A DNA stretch of 64,000 nucleotides, from the NCBI GenBank assembly GCA_022844275.1, contig JALHMB010000004.1, positions 538,392 to 602,391 on the forward strand, read 5' to 3'. The notes below the pieces were generated by a model. That model did not search any database and was not told the origin of the DNA. It worked only from the letters and a program-made list of their open reading frames with translations. This DNA comes from Hyphomicrobiaceae bacterium (GTDB taxonomy: Bacteria; Pseudomonadota; Alphaproteobacteria; Rhizobiales; Hyphomicrobiaceae). The translations under genes were made by a program, and so were the position numbers. Positions within the stretch are counted from its first letter, which is position 1. Each line of letters begins with the position of its first letter. Shown here piece by piece: positions 1 to 8,868 of this stretch.

Positions 1-980
1 TCACGCTGGGTGATGTCGGCATTGATCTCGTTGAGGCGAAGCGCGATCTCGTCGGCGCGCTGCAGGGATTGCGGGCGGTCGTTGTAGCTGTCGCCAATAT
101 AGATGCCGCGGCGCAGGGCGGAGAGCTCGACGTCGAGGGTATTGCGGCGGTGGCCGAGAGCTTCGAGCGTCTGGCTGGCGACGGTCGCATCACGACGCGC
201 GCGCTCGAGTGCGACGACAGTGCCGGTGCCCGCGTCGGCAAGCGCCTGCGATCGTTCTAGCGTCTGCTGCGCCTCTTCGTGGCGGGCCGTTGCGGCAGCG
301 ATCTCGCTGCGCGTCTCGGCCATGCGCGATTCGAGCTGGGCGATGCGACCCGTCCGGAAAGCCTCGCCGTTGGCGGTGTGCTCGTCATGGAGCTTCAGGA
401 GGCTCTCGCGGCGGGCTGTTTGCGCCTTGATGTCGCTTTCGAGTTCGCTAACGAGCTGGGCGACCGCATCGAGCCGGCCGCGGTCGGCACGCGGATTGAC
501 AATGCCGAGGACTTCGGCGCCCGGCTTCAGTTCGGTGCCGACGGCGACCTGTCCGAGCCAGGATACCTGGCCTTCGATCGGGGCGCGCAGCGTGATGAGG
601 CGCGCGTTGATGATCGCTTCGGTGCTGGTCGTCTGCATGAGTGCCTGTAGCGGCATCCACCCTGCGACGACGACGAGAATCACGCCGGCGAGCGTCTTCA
701 GGATGCGCCGGTCGACGGCACGGAGCTGCGGCGGCCCCTTCGCGGTGGGAGCTGCAGCCGGCGCTGACTTGGGTTGGGGACCGGCTTCGGGTGCGGGCTC
801 CGAGACCGGCGCGAAGGCTTTGTCGAGAGCGGCGAGGCGGCCGAGTGCGTCCAGTTCGGCGAGTGGCAGGCTGTCCGACTGCGTTCCGGCAGCGCTCTCG
901 CTCGACACACGCGGCAGCGAACCTGTCGCTTCGATATCCTCGCGTTTCTTCTGCAGCGGCAAACTCGATACGCGGCTCAT
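1..980 (-). CDS. HlyD-family membrane fusion protein, partial (3' end beyond left edge)
   Basis: Reading the minus strand from the ATG at 980-978 gives 326 codons without a stop before the window edge, so only the N-terminal part is present. Residues 1-90 are a Pro/Ala-rich cytoplasmic tail, about 94-112 form one hydrophobic anchor, then a biotinyl-lipoyl-like strand pair (APIEGQV) leads into a long charged coiled coil (about 165-275) and a segment reading GDSYNDRPQS. This is the layout of periplasmic adaptor subunits of HlyD/EmrA type. The YNDRP segment recalls adaptors found beside polysaccharide glycosyltransferases, which is from memory. Its partner would lie left of the window. The export substrate cannot be told from this fragment. 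Confidence 0.8.
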   Translation of the reverse strand, partial: MSRVSSLPLQKKREDIEATGSLPRVSSESAAGTQSDSLPLAELDALGRLAALDKAFAPVSEPAPEAGPQPKSAPAAAPTAKGPPQLRAVDRRILKTLAGVILVVVAGWMPLQALMQTTSTEAIINARLITLRAPIEGQVSWLGQVAVGTELKPGAEVLGIVNPRADRGRLDAVAQLVSELESDIKAQTARRESLLKLHDEHTANGEAFRTGRIAQLESRMAETRSEIAAATARHEEAQQTLERSQALADAGTGTVVALERARRDATVASQTLEALGHRRNTLDVELSALRRGIYIGDSYNDRPQSLQRADEIALRLNEINADITQR

Positions 981-1518
981 GGCGGCTCCAAGGCCCTGGG
1001 AAAGCGGAGATGCTTGGGCGGGCATACCAGGGGACGCGGCCTGCTCAGCTGTCTGATCAGTTTGAAAGTGTAGGCATCGAGATTTGCTTTAGCGTTAATT
1101 CATCGAGCAATTTCTCGAGAATTGCGGATGATGAATCTATGCGGATGCAATTTATGATTGCATTATTTGAGTGCGCTACTTTTGAGTGTATTGCGGATCG
1201 CAGAAGAAGCACAAAAGTGCTTTTAGAACCAGCTCAGTAAGTGTTGGTGGAGCGCAGCGCTCAAAATGTTGCCGAAAAGCCGCCGTTGCTGAACTTCCTC
1301 CAGTATCAAAATAATCACGAAGGTGCTTTGTGCCGGAATCAACCTAACCTCGCAAAAGGTGATGCAGAGAAGAGTCCCGCCATAAACTAGATGTCAGCAA
1401 GCCTCTGTCCCAGCACTGATCGTGCGACGTCGGACAAGATGAAATCTGTCATGGGCTGTGGCAGCGCGGATTTGCTGATCTGGTGGACGCGGGTGCTTTT
1501 CGGGGCTGAGGGAATTTG
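981..1518. promoter_or_regulatory. AT-rich intergenic region with repeated motifs between hlyD-like and gntR-like genes
   Basis: No gene is supported here. About 1081-1225 is clearly AT-richer than its surroundings. It holds two inverted repeats with the same half-site: GCAATT/AATTGC at 1107-1125 with a 7-base spacer, and ATGCAAT/ATTGCAT at 1145-1163 with a 5-base spacer. The word ATTGCGGAT occurs at 1121-1129 and again at 1190-1198. A small hairpin AAGCAC-AAAA-GTGCTT followed by two more T lies at 1207-1224. The region separates divergent genes, so it probably carries the promoter of the hlyD-like gene and operator sites. The binding protein is unknown. Confidence 0.5.
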
Positions 1519-2304
1519 ATGTCCAACCGGGGACGCTTCGGCGCGGCGGCGCAGCGCGTGAGCATGGGGCAAAACGAGATTCACAATTTCTCGGGGCCCC
1601 TTCACGAGCAGGTGCGCGCTCTGATCCTGTCCAGGATTGAGAGGGGCGATTGGCAGGCTGGAGCGCCGATACCGCCCGAGGTGGAGCTTGCCCGCGAGCT
1701 CGGCGTCAGCATCGGAACTGTTCGCAAGGCTTTGGATCAGCTCGCACGCGACCGCATTCTCGTGCGCGAGCGCGGACGCGGCACATTCGTCAAGGACGGC
1801 GAGGCCTGGCGCACGGGACCGGCTCTACGCCTTTGTCGCGCTGATGGGGCGCCGATCGATCTGAAGATCGTCCTCGCCGCAACGGACTACGCCGTCGCTA
1901 CGGCTGCGGAAGTGTCATCCCTCCGGATGTTGAGGCCGGCATCAATCGTGCCGCGCGCCCTCAAGCTGCGCCGCGACTGGCGGCACGAAGGTGCGCTTGT
2001 CGTGAGCGAAACGATCACTGTCGATGCAGCCCGCTTTCCCAATCTGCAATACGAGATCGACGCGGCGGCGGAGGTGTTCTTCCCTGTCTATGCGGAGAAG
2101 TACAACGCGACCGTGGACCGCACGGTGTGGACCATGATGCCGCTGGCGGCGCAAGACGCCCTTGTGCGCCAGCTCAGCGGCGACCGCGACCTCACCATCA
2201 TGCGATGCGTGCGCATGGCCTACGACACCAAGGACACGCCGCTCGAGATGTCGGAGCAGATCATCCTATTCAACGGCGATGTCGCGTTGACGGCCAGCCA
2301 GTAG
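1519..2304 (+). CDS. GntR/HutC-family transcriptional regulator
   Basis: The 261-residue product starts with a winged helix-turn-helix of GntR type (about residues 24-88: GPLHEQVRALIL, GVSIGTVRKALDQL, ERGRGTFV) followed by a UTRA ligand-binding domain (about 95-255), which is HutC-subfamily architecture. Such proteins are usually repressors released by a small effector. The ATG at 1519 has GAGGGA six bases upstream; the TTG just before it is less likely. It stands alone between the hlyD-like promoter region and the convergent fliI gene, so it may act on the repeats at 1107-1198, but that is inference. No effector can be named. Confidence 0.85.
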   Translation: MSNRGRFGAAAQRVSMGQNEIHNFSGPLHEQVRALILSRIERGDWQAGAPIPPEVELARELGVSIGTVRKALDQLARDRILVRERGRGTFVKDGEAWRTGPALRLCRADGAPIDLKIVLAATDYAVATAAEVSSLRMLRPASIVPRALKLRRDWRHEGALVVSETITVDAARFPNLQYEIDAAAEVFFPVYAEKYNATVDRTVWTMMPLAAQDALVRQLSGDRDLTIMRCVRMAYDTKDTPLEMSEQIILFNGDVALTASQ

Positions 2305-2312
2305 GGGCAGCC

Positions 2313-3758
2313 TCACGCCGGCGCCCGCGTCGCAACCTGGGTGCCTGCGGATTCGCTCGCCGGGCGCCCACCGTTGCGCATCTCCGAGAGGACAGAGGCC
2401 AGCTCGCCGAATACGCCGGAACAGGGCGGATCATCGGGTAGCTGCGTCAGGAAGCGATAGAGCACAGGCGTCAAAGTCACGGCCTGATCGAGCTCGAAAT
2501 CGGCCTCGGCTTTGTAGGCGCCGACCGCGCGCAGATCGCGCGTCTCCTCGTAGCGGGCGACGATTCCCCTCAATCGGCGCACGAGTTCGGCCTCCTCCTT
2601 GCTCCAGGCAAGCGGCGCGAGGCGCGAGATCGATGTCAGTGGATTGATCGCCGGATAGCGCCCTTGGTCGGCAATGTTGCGGTCGAGCACGATGTGGCCA
2701 TCGAGAATACCGCGTACGGTATCGGCAACTGGCTCGTTGGAATCCTCGCCGTCGAGCAGCACCGAGAACACGCCAGTGATCGAGCCGGAGCCCGGTTTGC
2801 CGGGCCCCGCGCGTTCGAGAAGTCTCGGCAACTCGGCGAAGACGGAGGGCGCATACCCGCGGGCGACGGGGGGCTCGCCGGCCGCAAGCGCCACTTCGCG
2901 CAATGCATGAGCAAAGCGCGTGATCGAGTCGACCACCAGCAGGACATTGTCGCCACGGTCGCGAAAGTACTCGGCAACGGACATGGCGGTCTTGGCCGCA
3001 TTCTTGCGCATCATCGCGCCTTCAGAACTCGACGCGACGACGGTCACCGCGCGGGGCGCATGTGGCTTCACCACGTCATCGAGGAACTCGCGTACCTCGC
3101 GGCCGCGCTCGGCAACGAGTGCGATGACGATCGTGTTGAAGCCGTTGGTACGTGCGAGCATCGACACGAGCGTGGATTTGCCGACGCCCGAACCAGCAAA
3201 AATGCCGATGCGTTGACCGGCGCAGATCGGCGTGAAGAGATCGATAGCTTTCACGCCAGTGACGATCGGCCTGCGAATACGGTCGAGCGCCATGGGCGGG
3301 ATCGGCTCATGGTCAATGGAATAGGGGACGGCGCCGCTCGCGAGCGTGCCCAAATCGTCAATCGGCTGGCCGAGCGCATTGATCACACGGCCAAGCCAGC
3401 TCACGTCGGGGCAGATCTCGAGGTTGTCGCGCACCCAGACAGGCGCGCCAAGGCCGAGCCGCGGCGATGTCGAGAAGAGCTTTATGTTGGCGCAGTCGGC
3501 CTCGATGCCGATGACCTCGCCGAGCCAGCGGGAGCCGCCGCCCTCGACTTCGACCGAGGTTCCGAGTTCGACCCGGCGTTCGATGCCGCGCACGAGCACG
3601 TGGCTCGGCGCGACTTCAGCAACGCGACCGCCGTAGCGCACGAGCGGAAGCTTGCTCGGATGCCCTGAGAAGAGTCCGGCGAGACGCTCGAGCGGGTCGC
3701 TCGCATTCTTGGCCGCTATGGGAAGGGGTGTTTGGTCGTTTGTCTTGGGTGTGGTCAT
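2313..3758 (-). CDS. fliI: Flagellum-specific ATPase FliI
   Basis: FliI is the cytoplasmic ATPase of the flagellar type III export apparatus; it unloads export substrates and works with FliH and FliJ. The 481-residue protein shows the Walker A loop AGSGVGKS (about 188-195), the Walker B-like strand LLVVDSITRF and the ATPase-family segment GSITGVFSVLLDGEDSNEPVAD, at the usual length for the family. It is first-half homologous to F1 beta subunits. It lies downstream of flgF on the minus strand and ends convergently with the GntR gene, 8 bases apart. Its likely partners FliH and FliJ are encoded far away at 17981 and 35162. Confidence 0.97.
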   Translation of the reverse strand: MTTPKTNDQTPLPIAAKNASDPLERLAGLFSGHPSKLPLVRYGGRVAEVAPSHVLVRGIERRVELGTSVEVEGGGSRWLGEVIGIEADCANIKLFSTSPRLGLGAPVWVRDNLEICPDVSWLGRVINALGQPIDDLGTLASGAVPYSIDHEPIPPMALDRIRRPIVTGVKAIDLFTPICAGQRIGIFAGSGVGKSTLVSMLARTNGFNTIVIALVAERGREVREFLDDVVKPHAPRAVTVVASSSEGAMMRKNAAKTAMSVAEYFRDRGDNVLLVVDSITRFAHALREVALAAGEPPVARGYAPSVFAELPRLLERAGPGKPGSGSITGVFSVLLDGEDSNEPVADTVRGILDGHIVLDRNIADQGRYPAINPLTSISRLAPLAWSKEEAELVRRLRGIVARYEETRDLRAVGAYKAEADFELDQAVTLTPVLYRFLTQLPDDPPCSGVFGELASVLSEMRNGGRPASESAGTQVATRAPA

Positions 3759-3807
3759 GTCGAATGCAAAGTGATTTGCCCTCGCCCTTGCCGGACGTCG
3801 TCAGGTG

Positions 3808-4533
3808 CTAGCGTCCGGTACCCAGTGCCTTGATGGCATCGGTCAGTTTGCGGTCGGATTGCTCGCCGGCGGCCGACATGGCCTCAAAGGCGCGCGTCAC
3901 CGAGATGAGGCGGGTCATCTCCATGACCGGATCGACATTTGCTTTCTCGATGTAGCCCTGCGCAAAACCCTTGCTCACGAAATCGACGACGGGCTCGGCC
4001 GGCGTATCGGGTACGACAGCCGCGCCCTCGTGGCGTACGAGCTTGGCATTGGCGGGAATCTGGAAGAGCCCGAGACGGCCCACACGCGTGCCGTTCTGGC
4101 TGATAGTGCCGTCGCGCGAGATCTGGACAGGCCCAAGGCTGGGATTGATCTGGATGGGGCCACCGGACTGATCGAGAACCTGCTGCCCGTTCATGTTCTC
4201 GAGATCGCCCTGCGTCGAGATGCGCATACGGCCGTCGCGCGTGTAGACCGGACCATTCGCGCCGTTGACGCTCATGAAGGCATCGCCATGGATGGCGACG
4301 TCCAGCGGATTGGTCGTTTGCACGATCGCGCCGCTTGTCCGCGAGAAAGTGCTCTCGCCCGCGCCAGAGTAAGCGACCGACGAGCTCTGGGTCTGCGAGA
4401 GCACGGTCTCGAAAGTCACGTTCTCGGCGCGGAAGCCGGGCGTGGTGCTGTTTGCGACGTTGTTCGCGATCGTGTCGAGGCGCCGCTGTAACGCGAGCTG
4501 CCCGGACAGCGCAACGTACATGCTAGCTTCCAT
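3808..4533 (-). CDS. flgF: Flagellar proximal rod protein FlgF
   Basis: FlgF is one of the axial proteins of the proximal rod. The 241-residue product has the N-terminal rod signature ALQRRLDTIANNVANSTTPGFRAE and the C-terminal axial motif YIEKANVDPVMEMTRLISVTRAFE, which form the paired coiled coils of rod and hook proteins. The start ATG at 4533 is preceded by AAGGTG. It lies 3 bases downstream of the DUF1217 gene and about 50 bases upstream of fliI, forming a minus-strand operon. FlgG, the distal rod paralogue, is at 9660. Confidence 0.95.
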   Translation of the reverse strand: MEASMYVALSGQLALQRRLDTIANNVANSTTPGFRAENVTFETVLSQTQSSSVAYSGAGESTFSRTSGAIVQTTNPLDVAIHGDAFMSVNGANGPVYTRDGRMRISTQGDLENMNGQQVLDQSGGPIQINPSLGPVQISRDGTISQNGTRVGRLGLFQIPANAKLVRHEGAAVVPDTPAEPVVDFVSKGFAQGYIEKANVDPVMEMTRLISVTRAFEAMSAAGEQSDRKLTDAIKALGTGR

Positions 4534-4536
4534 GGC

Positions 4537-5316
4537 TCACACCTTCCTGATGTTCTGCATCTGCGTGAGCAAGTCGTAACCGATCGTGAGGTCATAGCCA
4601 CCGAAGAGCTGCGTGATGCCGCTCGACGCGGCCGTCGTCGTAGGGTTCTCGAGCTCCCAGAGGGCCGTGAAGCGACCTATGAATTTGTCGAGCTTCTCCG
4701 GATCCTTGAGATCCTCGATATCCAGCTTCTTGCTGATCATCTCGACCTGACGGTCGATGTCCATGGTCGCCGTCGCCTCCGGAATGCCGAGCGCGATCTG
4801 CGTAACCTTGAGGAGGGCGCGGTCGGCCAGGAGGTGTAGCGGTGTTGTGACGCTTGCCACCTTGCGCTCGAAGTAGAGTGCGAGGCGAACGCCCTCGTTC
4901 GATGCGCCCGCGTCCAACTCGAGCGTCTGACGGGTGTAGCGGTCTACGGTGCCCTGGCGTGCTTTCTCGAATATTGTCGCCGTGGTTCCATGGCGCGCGA
5001 AATTGAAGGTCTCGGCAAATTCCCGGTATTTCGTATCGGACAGCTTGTTGGCGAAGCTCTGAGGATTGTCGATGCCCTCCTTCAGCACTTTGCGCATGAA
5101 GGCCTTGGCGTAGTCCATATCCTGCAGGCCGTGCGCCTTCATCGCGTATTTGAAGACACGATCGTTCGCGATGAAATCTTCGACCGTTTTGATGGTCTTG
5201 ATCGTTTCCAGGTAGTACTCGCTCTCGCGCTGCACGATGGGCTGCTCGGAGGTGCGCTTGAGCGCCGCCGTCATATCCGAAGCGATGAGCTTGTAGCCGA
5301 TCGGCGTGCTGAACAT
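4537..5316 (-). CDS. DUF1217 flagellar-locus protein
   Basis: This 259-residue protein belongs by appearance to DUF1217, a family that in rhizobia sits at flagellar loci and has no settled role. It is predicted soluble and mostly helical (YYLETIKTIKTVEDFIANDRVFKYAMKAHG; FGGYDLTIGYDLLTQMQNIRKV at the C terminus), without signal peptide or membrane segment. It is the first gene of the leftward operon DUF1217-flgF-fliI and shares a 180-base divergent control region with motA. Co-transcription with a rod gene suggests a part in basal body assembly or export, which is inference. Confidence 0.75.
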   Translation of the reverse strand: MFSTPIGYKLIASDMTAALKRTSEQPIVQRESEYYLETIKTIKTVEDFIANDRVFKYAMKAHGLQDMDYAKAFMRKVLKEGIDNPQSFANKLSDTKYREFAETFNFARHGTTATIFEKARQGTVDRYTRQTLELDAGASNEGVRLALYFERKVASVTTPLHLLADRALLKVTQIALGIPEATATMDIDRQVEMISKKLDIEDLKDPEKLDKFIGRFTALWELENPTTTAASSGITQLFGGYDLTIGYDLLTQMQNIRKV

Positions 5317-5496
5317 TCCGTACCATCCCCGCGAAGCGAACTAATCTCAAGAAGCGCACGCGGGACTTGCACGAAGCTGGTGTAGTCACATCCGGATGGC
5401 CGACGGTGGTCCGGCTGCCGCTGCTACAGCCTCGCGCAAGGCATTCGCCGCATCGTCGTGCGTCAATCAGATCCGATCCGTTGGCGCAGGACACGC
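5317..5496. promoter_or_regulatory. Divergent control region between the DUF1217-flgF-fliI operon and motA
   Basis: These 180 bases separate two outward-facing flagellar operons and must contain promoters for both. I see no clean sigma-70 pair and no obvious palindrome. GCAGGA at 5485-5490 is the motA ribosome binding site. Confidence 0.4.
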
Positions 5497-6390
5497 ATGA
5501 CCATCCCGCTAGGCCTAGTTGTGACGCTCGCGTGCATGTTCGGCGGCTTTGCGGCCATGGGCGGCAAGCTCGGGGTCATCTGGCAGCCGTGGGAGTACGT
5601 CATCATTCTGGGTGCCTCGATCGGGACCTTCATTGTCGCCAACCCGATGAAGACGATCAAGGACAGCGGTGTCGGCTTCATCGAGGCGCTGAAGAATGCC
5701 GTGCCCCATAAGGAAGACTATCTGGTCATCCTGACATGCCTGTTCACCCTGATCCGCGAGCTGAAGTCGAAGTCGCGGGCCGAGGTCGAGAAGCACATCG
5801 ACAATCCGGCCGAGTCGGCAATCTTCACCGCCTATCCGAAGGTCCTGAACGACGAGAAGATGCTGACGTTCATCTGCGACTACTTCCGCCTGATCCTCAT
5901 GGGCAATGCCCGCACGCACGAGATCGAGGCGCTGATGGACGAGGAGATCGCCACCATGCGTGGCGACAAGCTCAAGGCCTATCACTCGCTCGTCGCCATG
6001 TCGGAGGGCCTGCCGGCGCTCGGGATCGTCGCCGCCGTGCTCGGCGTCATCAAGGCCATGAGCGCCCTCGATCAGCCGCCCGAGGTTCTCGGCGCCTATA
6101 TCGGGGCCGCGCTCGTCGGAACCTTTGCCGGCATCTTCTTCTCCTATGGAGTTGTCACGCCAATCGCGACGCAGGTCAAAATCGTGCGCGAGAAGCAGAT
6201 GCGCCAGTATATCGTGATCAAACAGACGCTGCTCGCGCTGATGAACGGCGCCATGCCGCAGATTGCGGTGGAGCACGGTCGCAAAGCGATCTCGGCATCG
6301 GACCGCCCGTCTATCGACGAGCTCGAGAACGCTACGCTGAACTCCGGCAATGCCGGCGCGGCTGGTGGTGCCGAGAAGAAGGCCGCCTAG
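5497..6390 (+). CDS. motA: Flagellar motor stator protein MotA
   Basis: MotA is the inner-membrane stator subunit that surrounds a MotB dimer and couples ion flow to torque on FliG. The 297-residue product has the expected four membrane segments (LVVTLACMFGGFAAMGG; YVIILGASIGTFIVA; LPALGIVAAVLGVIKAM; LVGTFAGIFFSYGVVTP) and the large cytoplasmic loop between the second and third. I place the start at the ATG at 5497, preceded by GCAGGA six bases upstream, rather than at an upstream in-frame ATG whose codons give an Arg-rich tail. It leads the rightward cluster. MotB is 13 kb away at 18658. Confidence 0.95.
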   Translation: MTIPLGLVVTLACMFGGFAAMGGKLGVIWQPWEYVIILGASIGTFIVANPMKTIKDSGVGFIEALKNAVPHKEDYLVILTCLFTLIRELKSKSRAEVEKHIDNPAESAIFTAYPKVLNDEKMLTFICDYFRLILMGNARTHEIEALMDEEIATMRGDKLKAYHSLVAMSEGLPALGIVAAVLGVIKAMSALDQPPEVLGAYIGAALVGTFAGIFFSYGVVTPIATQVKIVREKQMRQYIVIKQTLLALMNGAMPQIAVEHGRKAISASDRPSIDELENATLNSGNAGAAGGAEKKAA

Positions 6391-6418
6391 TAAATCGGGC
6401 GGTGGGAGCCGAACGCGC

Positions 6419-6802
6419 ATGAATAATGTCGAGAGTGACGGCGCCACCGCAAATGCGGGTGGCGGTCAGCAAGGCGACTGGAGGTCCGACTTGACGCAGG
6501 TAGCGGCTGCTGGCGGGCAGGAGGGGAAATCCGCCGAGGCTTGGGGCGGGCGCGGCCACGACGCCGTGATGCGCATCCCCGTATCAGTTCGCTTCGTGCT
6601 TGGCGCGACGCGAATGCCGGTTGCCAAACTCATGAGCCTGACGCGGGGGGCGATCATTCCGCTCGACCGCAAGGTCGGGGATCTGATCGACATTGTGGTC
6701 AACGATCAGGTCGTCGCCCGCGGCGAGATCGTCGCGCTCGACGAGGAGGCAACGCGCTTCGGCATTTCCGTGCGCGAGGTCATGCAGCAGGGAAGCGAAT
6801 AG
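6419..6802 (+). CDS. fliN: Flagellar switch protein FliN
   Basis: FliN is a C-ring subunit that binds FliM and the export ATPase complex. The 127-residue product carries the SpoA/SURF1 fold in its C-terminal 80 residues (RIPVSVRFVLGATRMPVAKLMSLTRGAIIPL, then VNDQVVARGEIV and TRFGISVREV). The N-terminal 45 residues are Gly/Ala-rich and probably flexible. The ATG at 6419 lies 28 bases after the motA stop and follows a GGTGGGAG stretch. fliM and fliG lie together at 23142-25148 instead of beside fliN. Confidence 0.93.
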   Translation: MNNVESDGATANAGGGQQGDWRSDLTQVAAAGGQEGKSAEAWGGRGHDAVMRIPVSVRFVLGATRMPVAKLMSLTRGAIIPLDRKVGDLIDIVVNDQVVARGEIVALDEEATRFGISVREVMQQGSE

Positions 6803-6895
6803 CGTTCCCGCAGCAGGTCATGCACTTCTCTCGCCGTTGCGTCTGGCTAAGCCGCGGCGCTCGCTCTCTCTCTTCGATCTCAGGTATCGAGCGCC

Positions 6896-7990
6896 ATGGC
6901 TGAGGAACAGGACAAGGAGTCCAAAACAGAAGAGGCGACACCTCACAAGATCGACGAGGCGATCAGGAAGGGCAATACGCCCGTCTCCCGTGAGATCGCG
7001 CAGTTTGCCTCGATCCTGGCTATCGCCGCGTGCGTGCCGATCGTCGCGCAGGCGTTTGGGGCGAGGCTGCTTGGCAGTCTCATGGCCCTGATCGAAAGGC
7101 CCTACGATTTCCGCATGGATGTTGGTGCGGACGCGGTGCTCCTGCTTGCCACCGTCGGATCGGCATCGGCGGCGGTGCTGGCACTGCCGCTGTTCGTACT
7201 GATGATCTTCGGCATCTTGGTGTCGGTGCTGCAGAACCCGCTGAGTATGGTGGGCCACCGCATTAAGCCCGAATTCTCGCGAATATCACCCTTCAAGGGC
7301 TTCACTCGCATGTTCGGCTCCCAGGGGCGCGTCGAGTTTCTGAAGTCGGTCTTCAAGCTCACGATCCTTTCAGCGTGCGCGGTCGCATTCCTGCTCAATT
7401 ACAAAGCGGATCTCGTCAATTCCATCCTGCTCGAGCCGTCGGCGCTGCCGCAGGCGCTCGCGCGTCAGATGCTCAACGTGCTGCTCGCAGTAGGGCTCAG
7501 CCTCTCCGGCATCGTCGCAGCGGACCTCATTTGGAGCCGCATGAAGTGGCGCATGGATCTGCGCATGAGCAAGCAGGAGATCAAGGACGAGCACAAGCAG
7601 AGCGAGGGCGATCCGCTGCTCAAGGCGCGGCGACTGTCGCTCGCGCGTGACCGTGCGCGCCGGCGGATGCTGTCCTCGGTGCCCAAGGCGACGGTGGTGA
7701 TCGCCAATCCGACGCACTACGCGGTGGCACTGCGCTATATGCAAGGCGAATCGGGGGCGCCGATGGTCGTCGCCAAAGGCATGGACAACATCGCCCTCAA
7801 GATTCGCGAAATCGCCGAGGCGCACGAGATCCCGGTCATCGAGGACAAGGCGCTCGCGCGCAGCCTCTATGCTGCCGTGTCATTGGATCGCCCGATCCCG
7901 CCCGAGTTCTACAAGGCGGTTGCCGAAATCATCCTCTACCTCATGTCGCGTTCCGCCTCTCAAGCCGCTCCCATCCCCCGAGGTGCCTAA
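6896..7990 (+). CDS. flhB: Flagellar export gate protein FlhB
   Basis: FlhB is an inner-membrane component of the export gate and sets the switch from rod/hook to filament substrates. The 364-residue protein begins with the typical EEATPHKIDEAIRKGNTPVS segment, has four hydrophobic segments, and contains the autocleavage motif NPTH at about residues 271-274, followed by the cytoplasmic FlhB-C domain (APMVVAKGMDNIALKIREIAE). Cleavage between N and P is the known family behaviour. The last codons run directly into the next gene, whose ATG follows the stop with no gap. Confidence 0.96.
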   Translation: MAEEQDKESKTEEATPHKIDEAIRKGNTPVSREIAQFASILAIAACVPIVAQAFGARLLGSLMALIERPYDFRMDVGADAVLLLATVGSASAAVLALPLFVLMIFGILVSVLQNPLSMVGHRIKPEFSRISPFKGFTRMFGSQGRVEFLKSVFKLTILSACAVAFLLNYKADLVNSILLEPSALPQALARQMLNVLLAVGLSLSGIVAADLIWSRMKWRMDLRMSKQEIKDEHKQSEGDPLLKARRLSLARDRARRRMLSSVPKATVVIANPTHYAVALRYMQGESGAPMVVAKGMDNIALKIREIAEAHEIPVIEDKALARSLYAAVSLDRPIPPEFYKAVAEIILYLMSRSASQAAPIPRGA

Positions 7991-8467
7991 ATGCAGCCCG
8001 ATGTCAGTGATCTCACCTCGAGCTTCGAGGCGCTTCTCGCGACCAGCATTGCGGAGCTGACGACCGAGTTCCGCAATCATGACGTCGCGGACCTCGTGGC
8101 ACTCATACGGCTCGACCGTATGGCGACGCTGCAGAGCCTGCTCGATGGTGAGTGCGAGCTGTTCTTCAAGCCCGGCACCATGCAGTTCAGCGGCCACGCC
8201 GAAGCTATCGTCGGTTGGCGCGTGCCGCCCTCCGTGCGCCTCGCCATGTCGTTCACTCATCACGGTGTCGAGCTCTACTACCGGCTGACTCTCGAGGCAG
8301 CCCATGCTCATGTGCAACTCGATCTCATCCGCTTCGAGCCACAGGAGGCTGGCGAGGACAGCCGGCGCCGGCGTCTGGCGTCGGCTCTCGGTGCCGCGCG
8401 CGCAAATCGCCTGCCACGTCAGGGCGGCCAGCTTCAGGCAAGAGACGTCGGCTATCAGGAAAGCTAA
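7991..8467 (+). CDS. Uncharacterised flagellar-operon protein (between flhB and flgB)
   Basis: I do not recognise this 158-residue product. It is predicted soluble, with an acidic helical N terminus (SSFEALLATSIAELTTEFRNHDVADLVALIRLDRMATLQSLLDGECELFF) and a beta-rich middle (PSVRLAMSFTHHGVELYYRLTLEAAHAHVQLDLIRFEP), ending in a basic tail. The first codon abuts the flhB stop and flgB starts 17 bases later, so translation is almost certainly coupled. No signal peptide or membrane segment is seen. Its position suggests an accessory role in export or rod assembly, but this rests on context only. Confidence 0.7.
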   Translation: MQPDVSDLTSSFEALLATSIAELTTEFRNHDVADLVALIRLDRMATLQSLLDGECELFFKPGTMQFSGHAEAIVGWRVPPSVRLAMSFTHHGVELYYRLTLEAAHAHVQLDLIRFEPQEAGEDSRRRRLASALGAARANRLPRQGGQLQARDVGYQES

Positions 8468-8484
8468 AGCCGAAGGACTCCCTG

Positions 8485-8865
8485 ATGGACGAACTCGCCC
8501 TCTTCTCCATTGCCAGCGACCGCAACCGCTGGCTCGCGACGCGCAGTGCGGCGCTCGCCGACAATATCGCCAATGCAGATACGCCGAACTTCAAGGCCAA
8601 GGACGTGCCGTCGTTCGAGGCCGCGCTCAGCTCTGCGAACGTCGCGATGCTGCGCACGAACTCCAACCACTTGGCGCCAACCCAGTTTGGCGCTCGCGCT
8701 TTCGACACGGTCGCGCGCCCAGGTGAGGTGCCGAAGCATTCGGGCAACACCGTCAGCCTCGAGACGGAGCTCGCCAATCTCGGTGAGACCCGCTCGCAGC
8801 ACTCGATGGTCTCGGGCGTAATCAGCGCTTTCCATCGCATGCTGCTCTCGAGTGTCAGGGGATAG
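8485..8865 (+). CDS. flgB: Flagellar proximal rod protein FlgB
   Basis: FlgB is a proximal rod subunit close to the MS ring and export gate. The 126-residue product has the family signature ALADNIANADTPNFKAKDV and the C-terminal helix LGETRSQHSMVSGVISAFHRMLLSSVRG. The start is the ATG at 8485 within the run GACTCCCTGATG; longer in-frame upstream codons overlap the previous gene and look non-coding. flgC follows after 3 bases and fliE overlaps flgC, giving the usual flgB-flgC-fliE block. Confidence 0.95.
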   Translation: MDELALFSIASDRNRWLATRSAALADNIANADTPNFKAKDVPSFEAALSSANVAMLRTNSNHLAPTQFGARAFDTVARPGEVPKHSGNTVSLETELANLGETRSQHSMVSGVISAFHRMLLSSVRG

Positions 8866-8868
8866 CCG

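Noticed and set aside
103..1056. Long plus-strand frame over the left end
   Set aside because: It is Arg/Ser-rich and antisense to the HlyD-like frame, which has recognisable domains and a sensible start.
5515..6447. 310-codon minus-strand frame over motA
   Set aside because: It is antisense to a clear MotA and has His/Arg/Leu-rich text with no domain.
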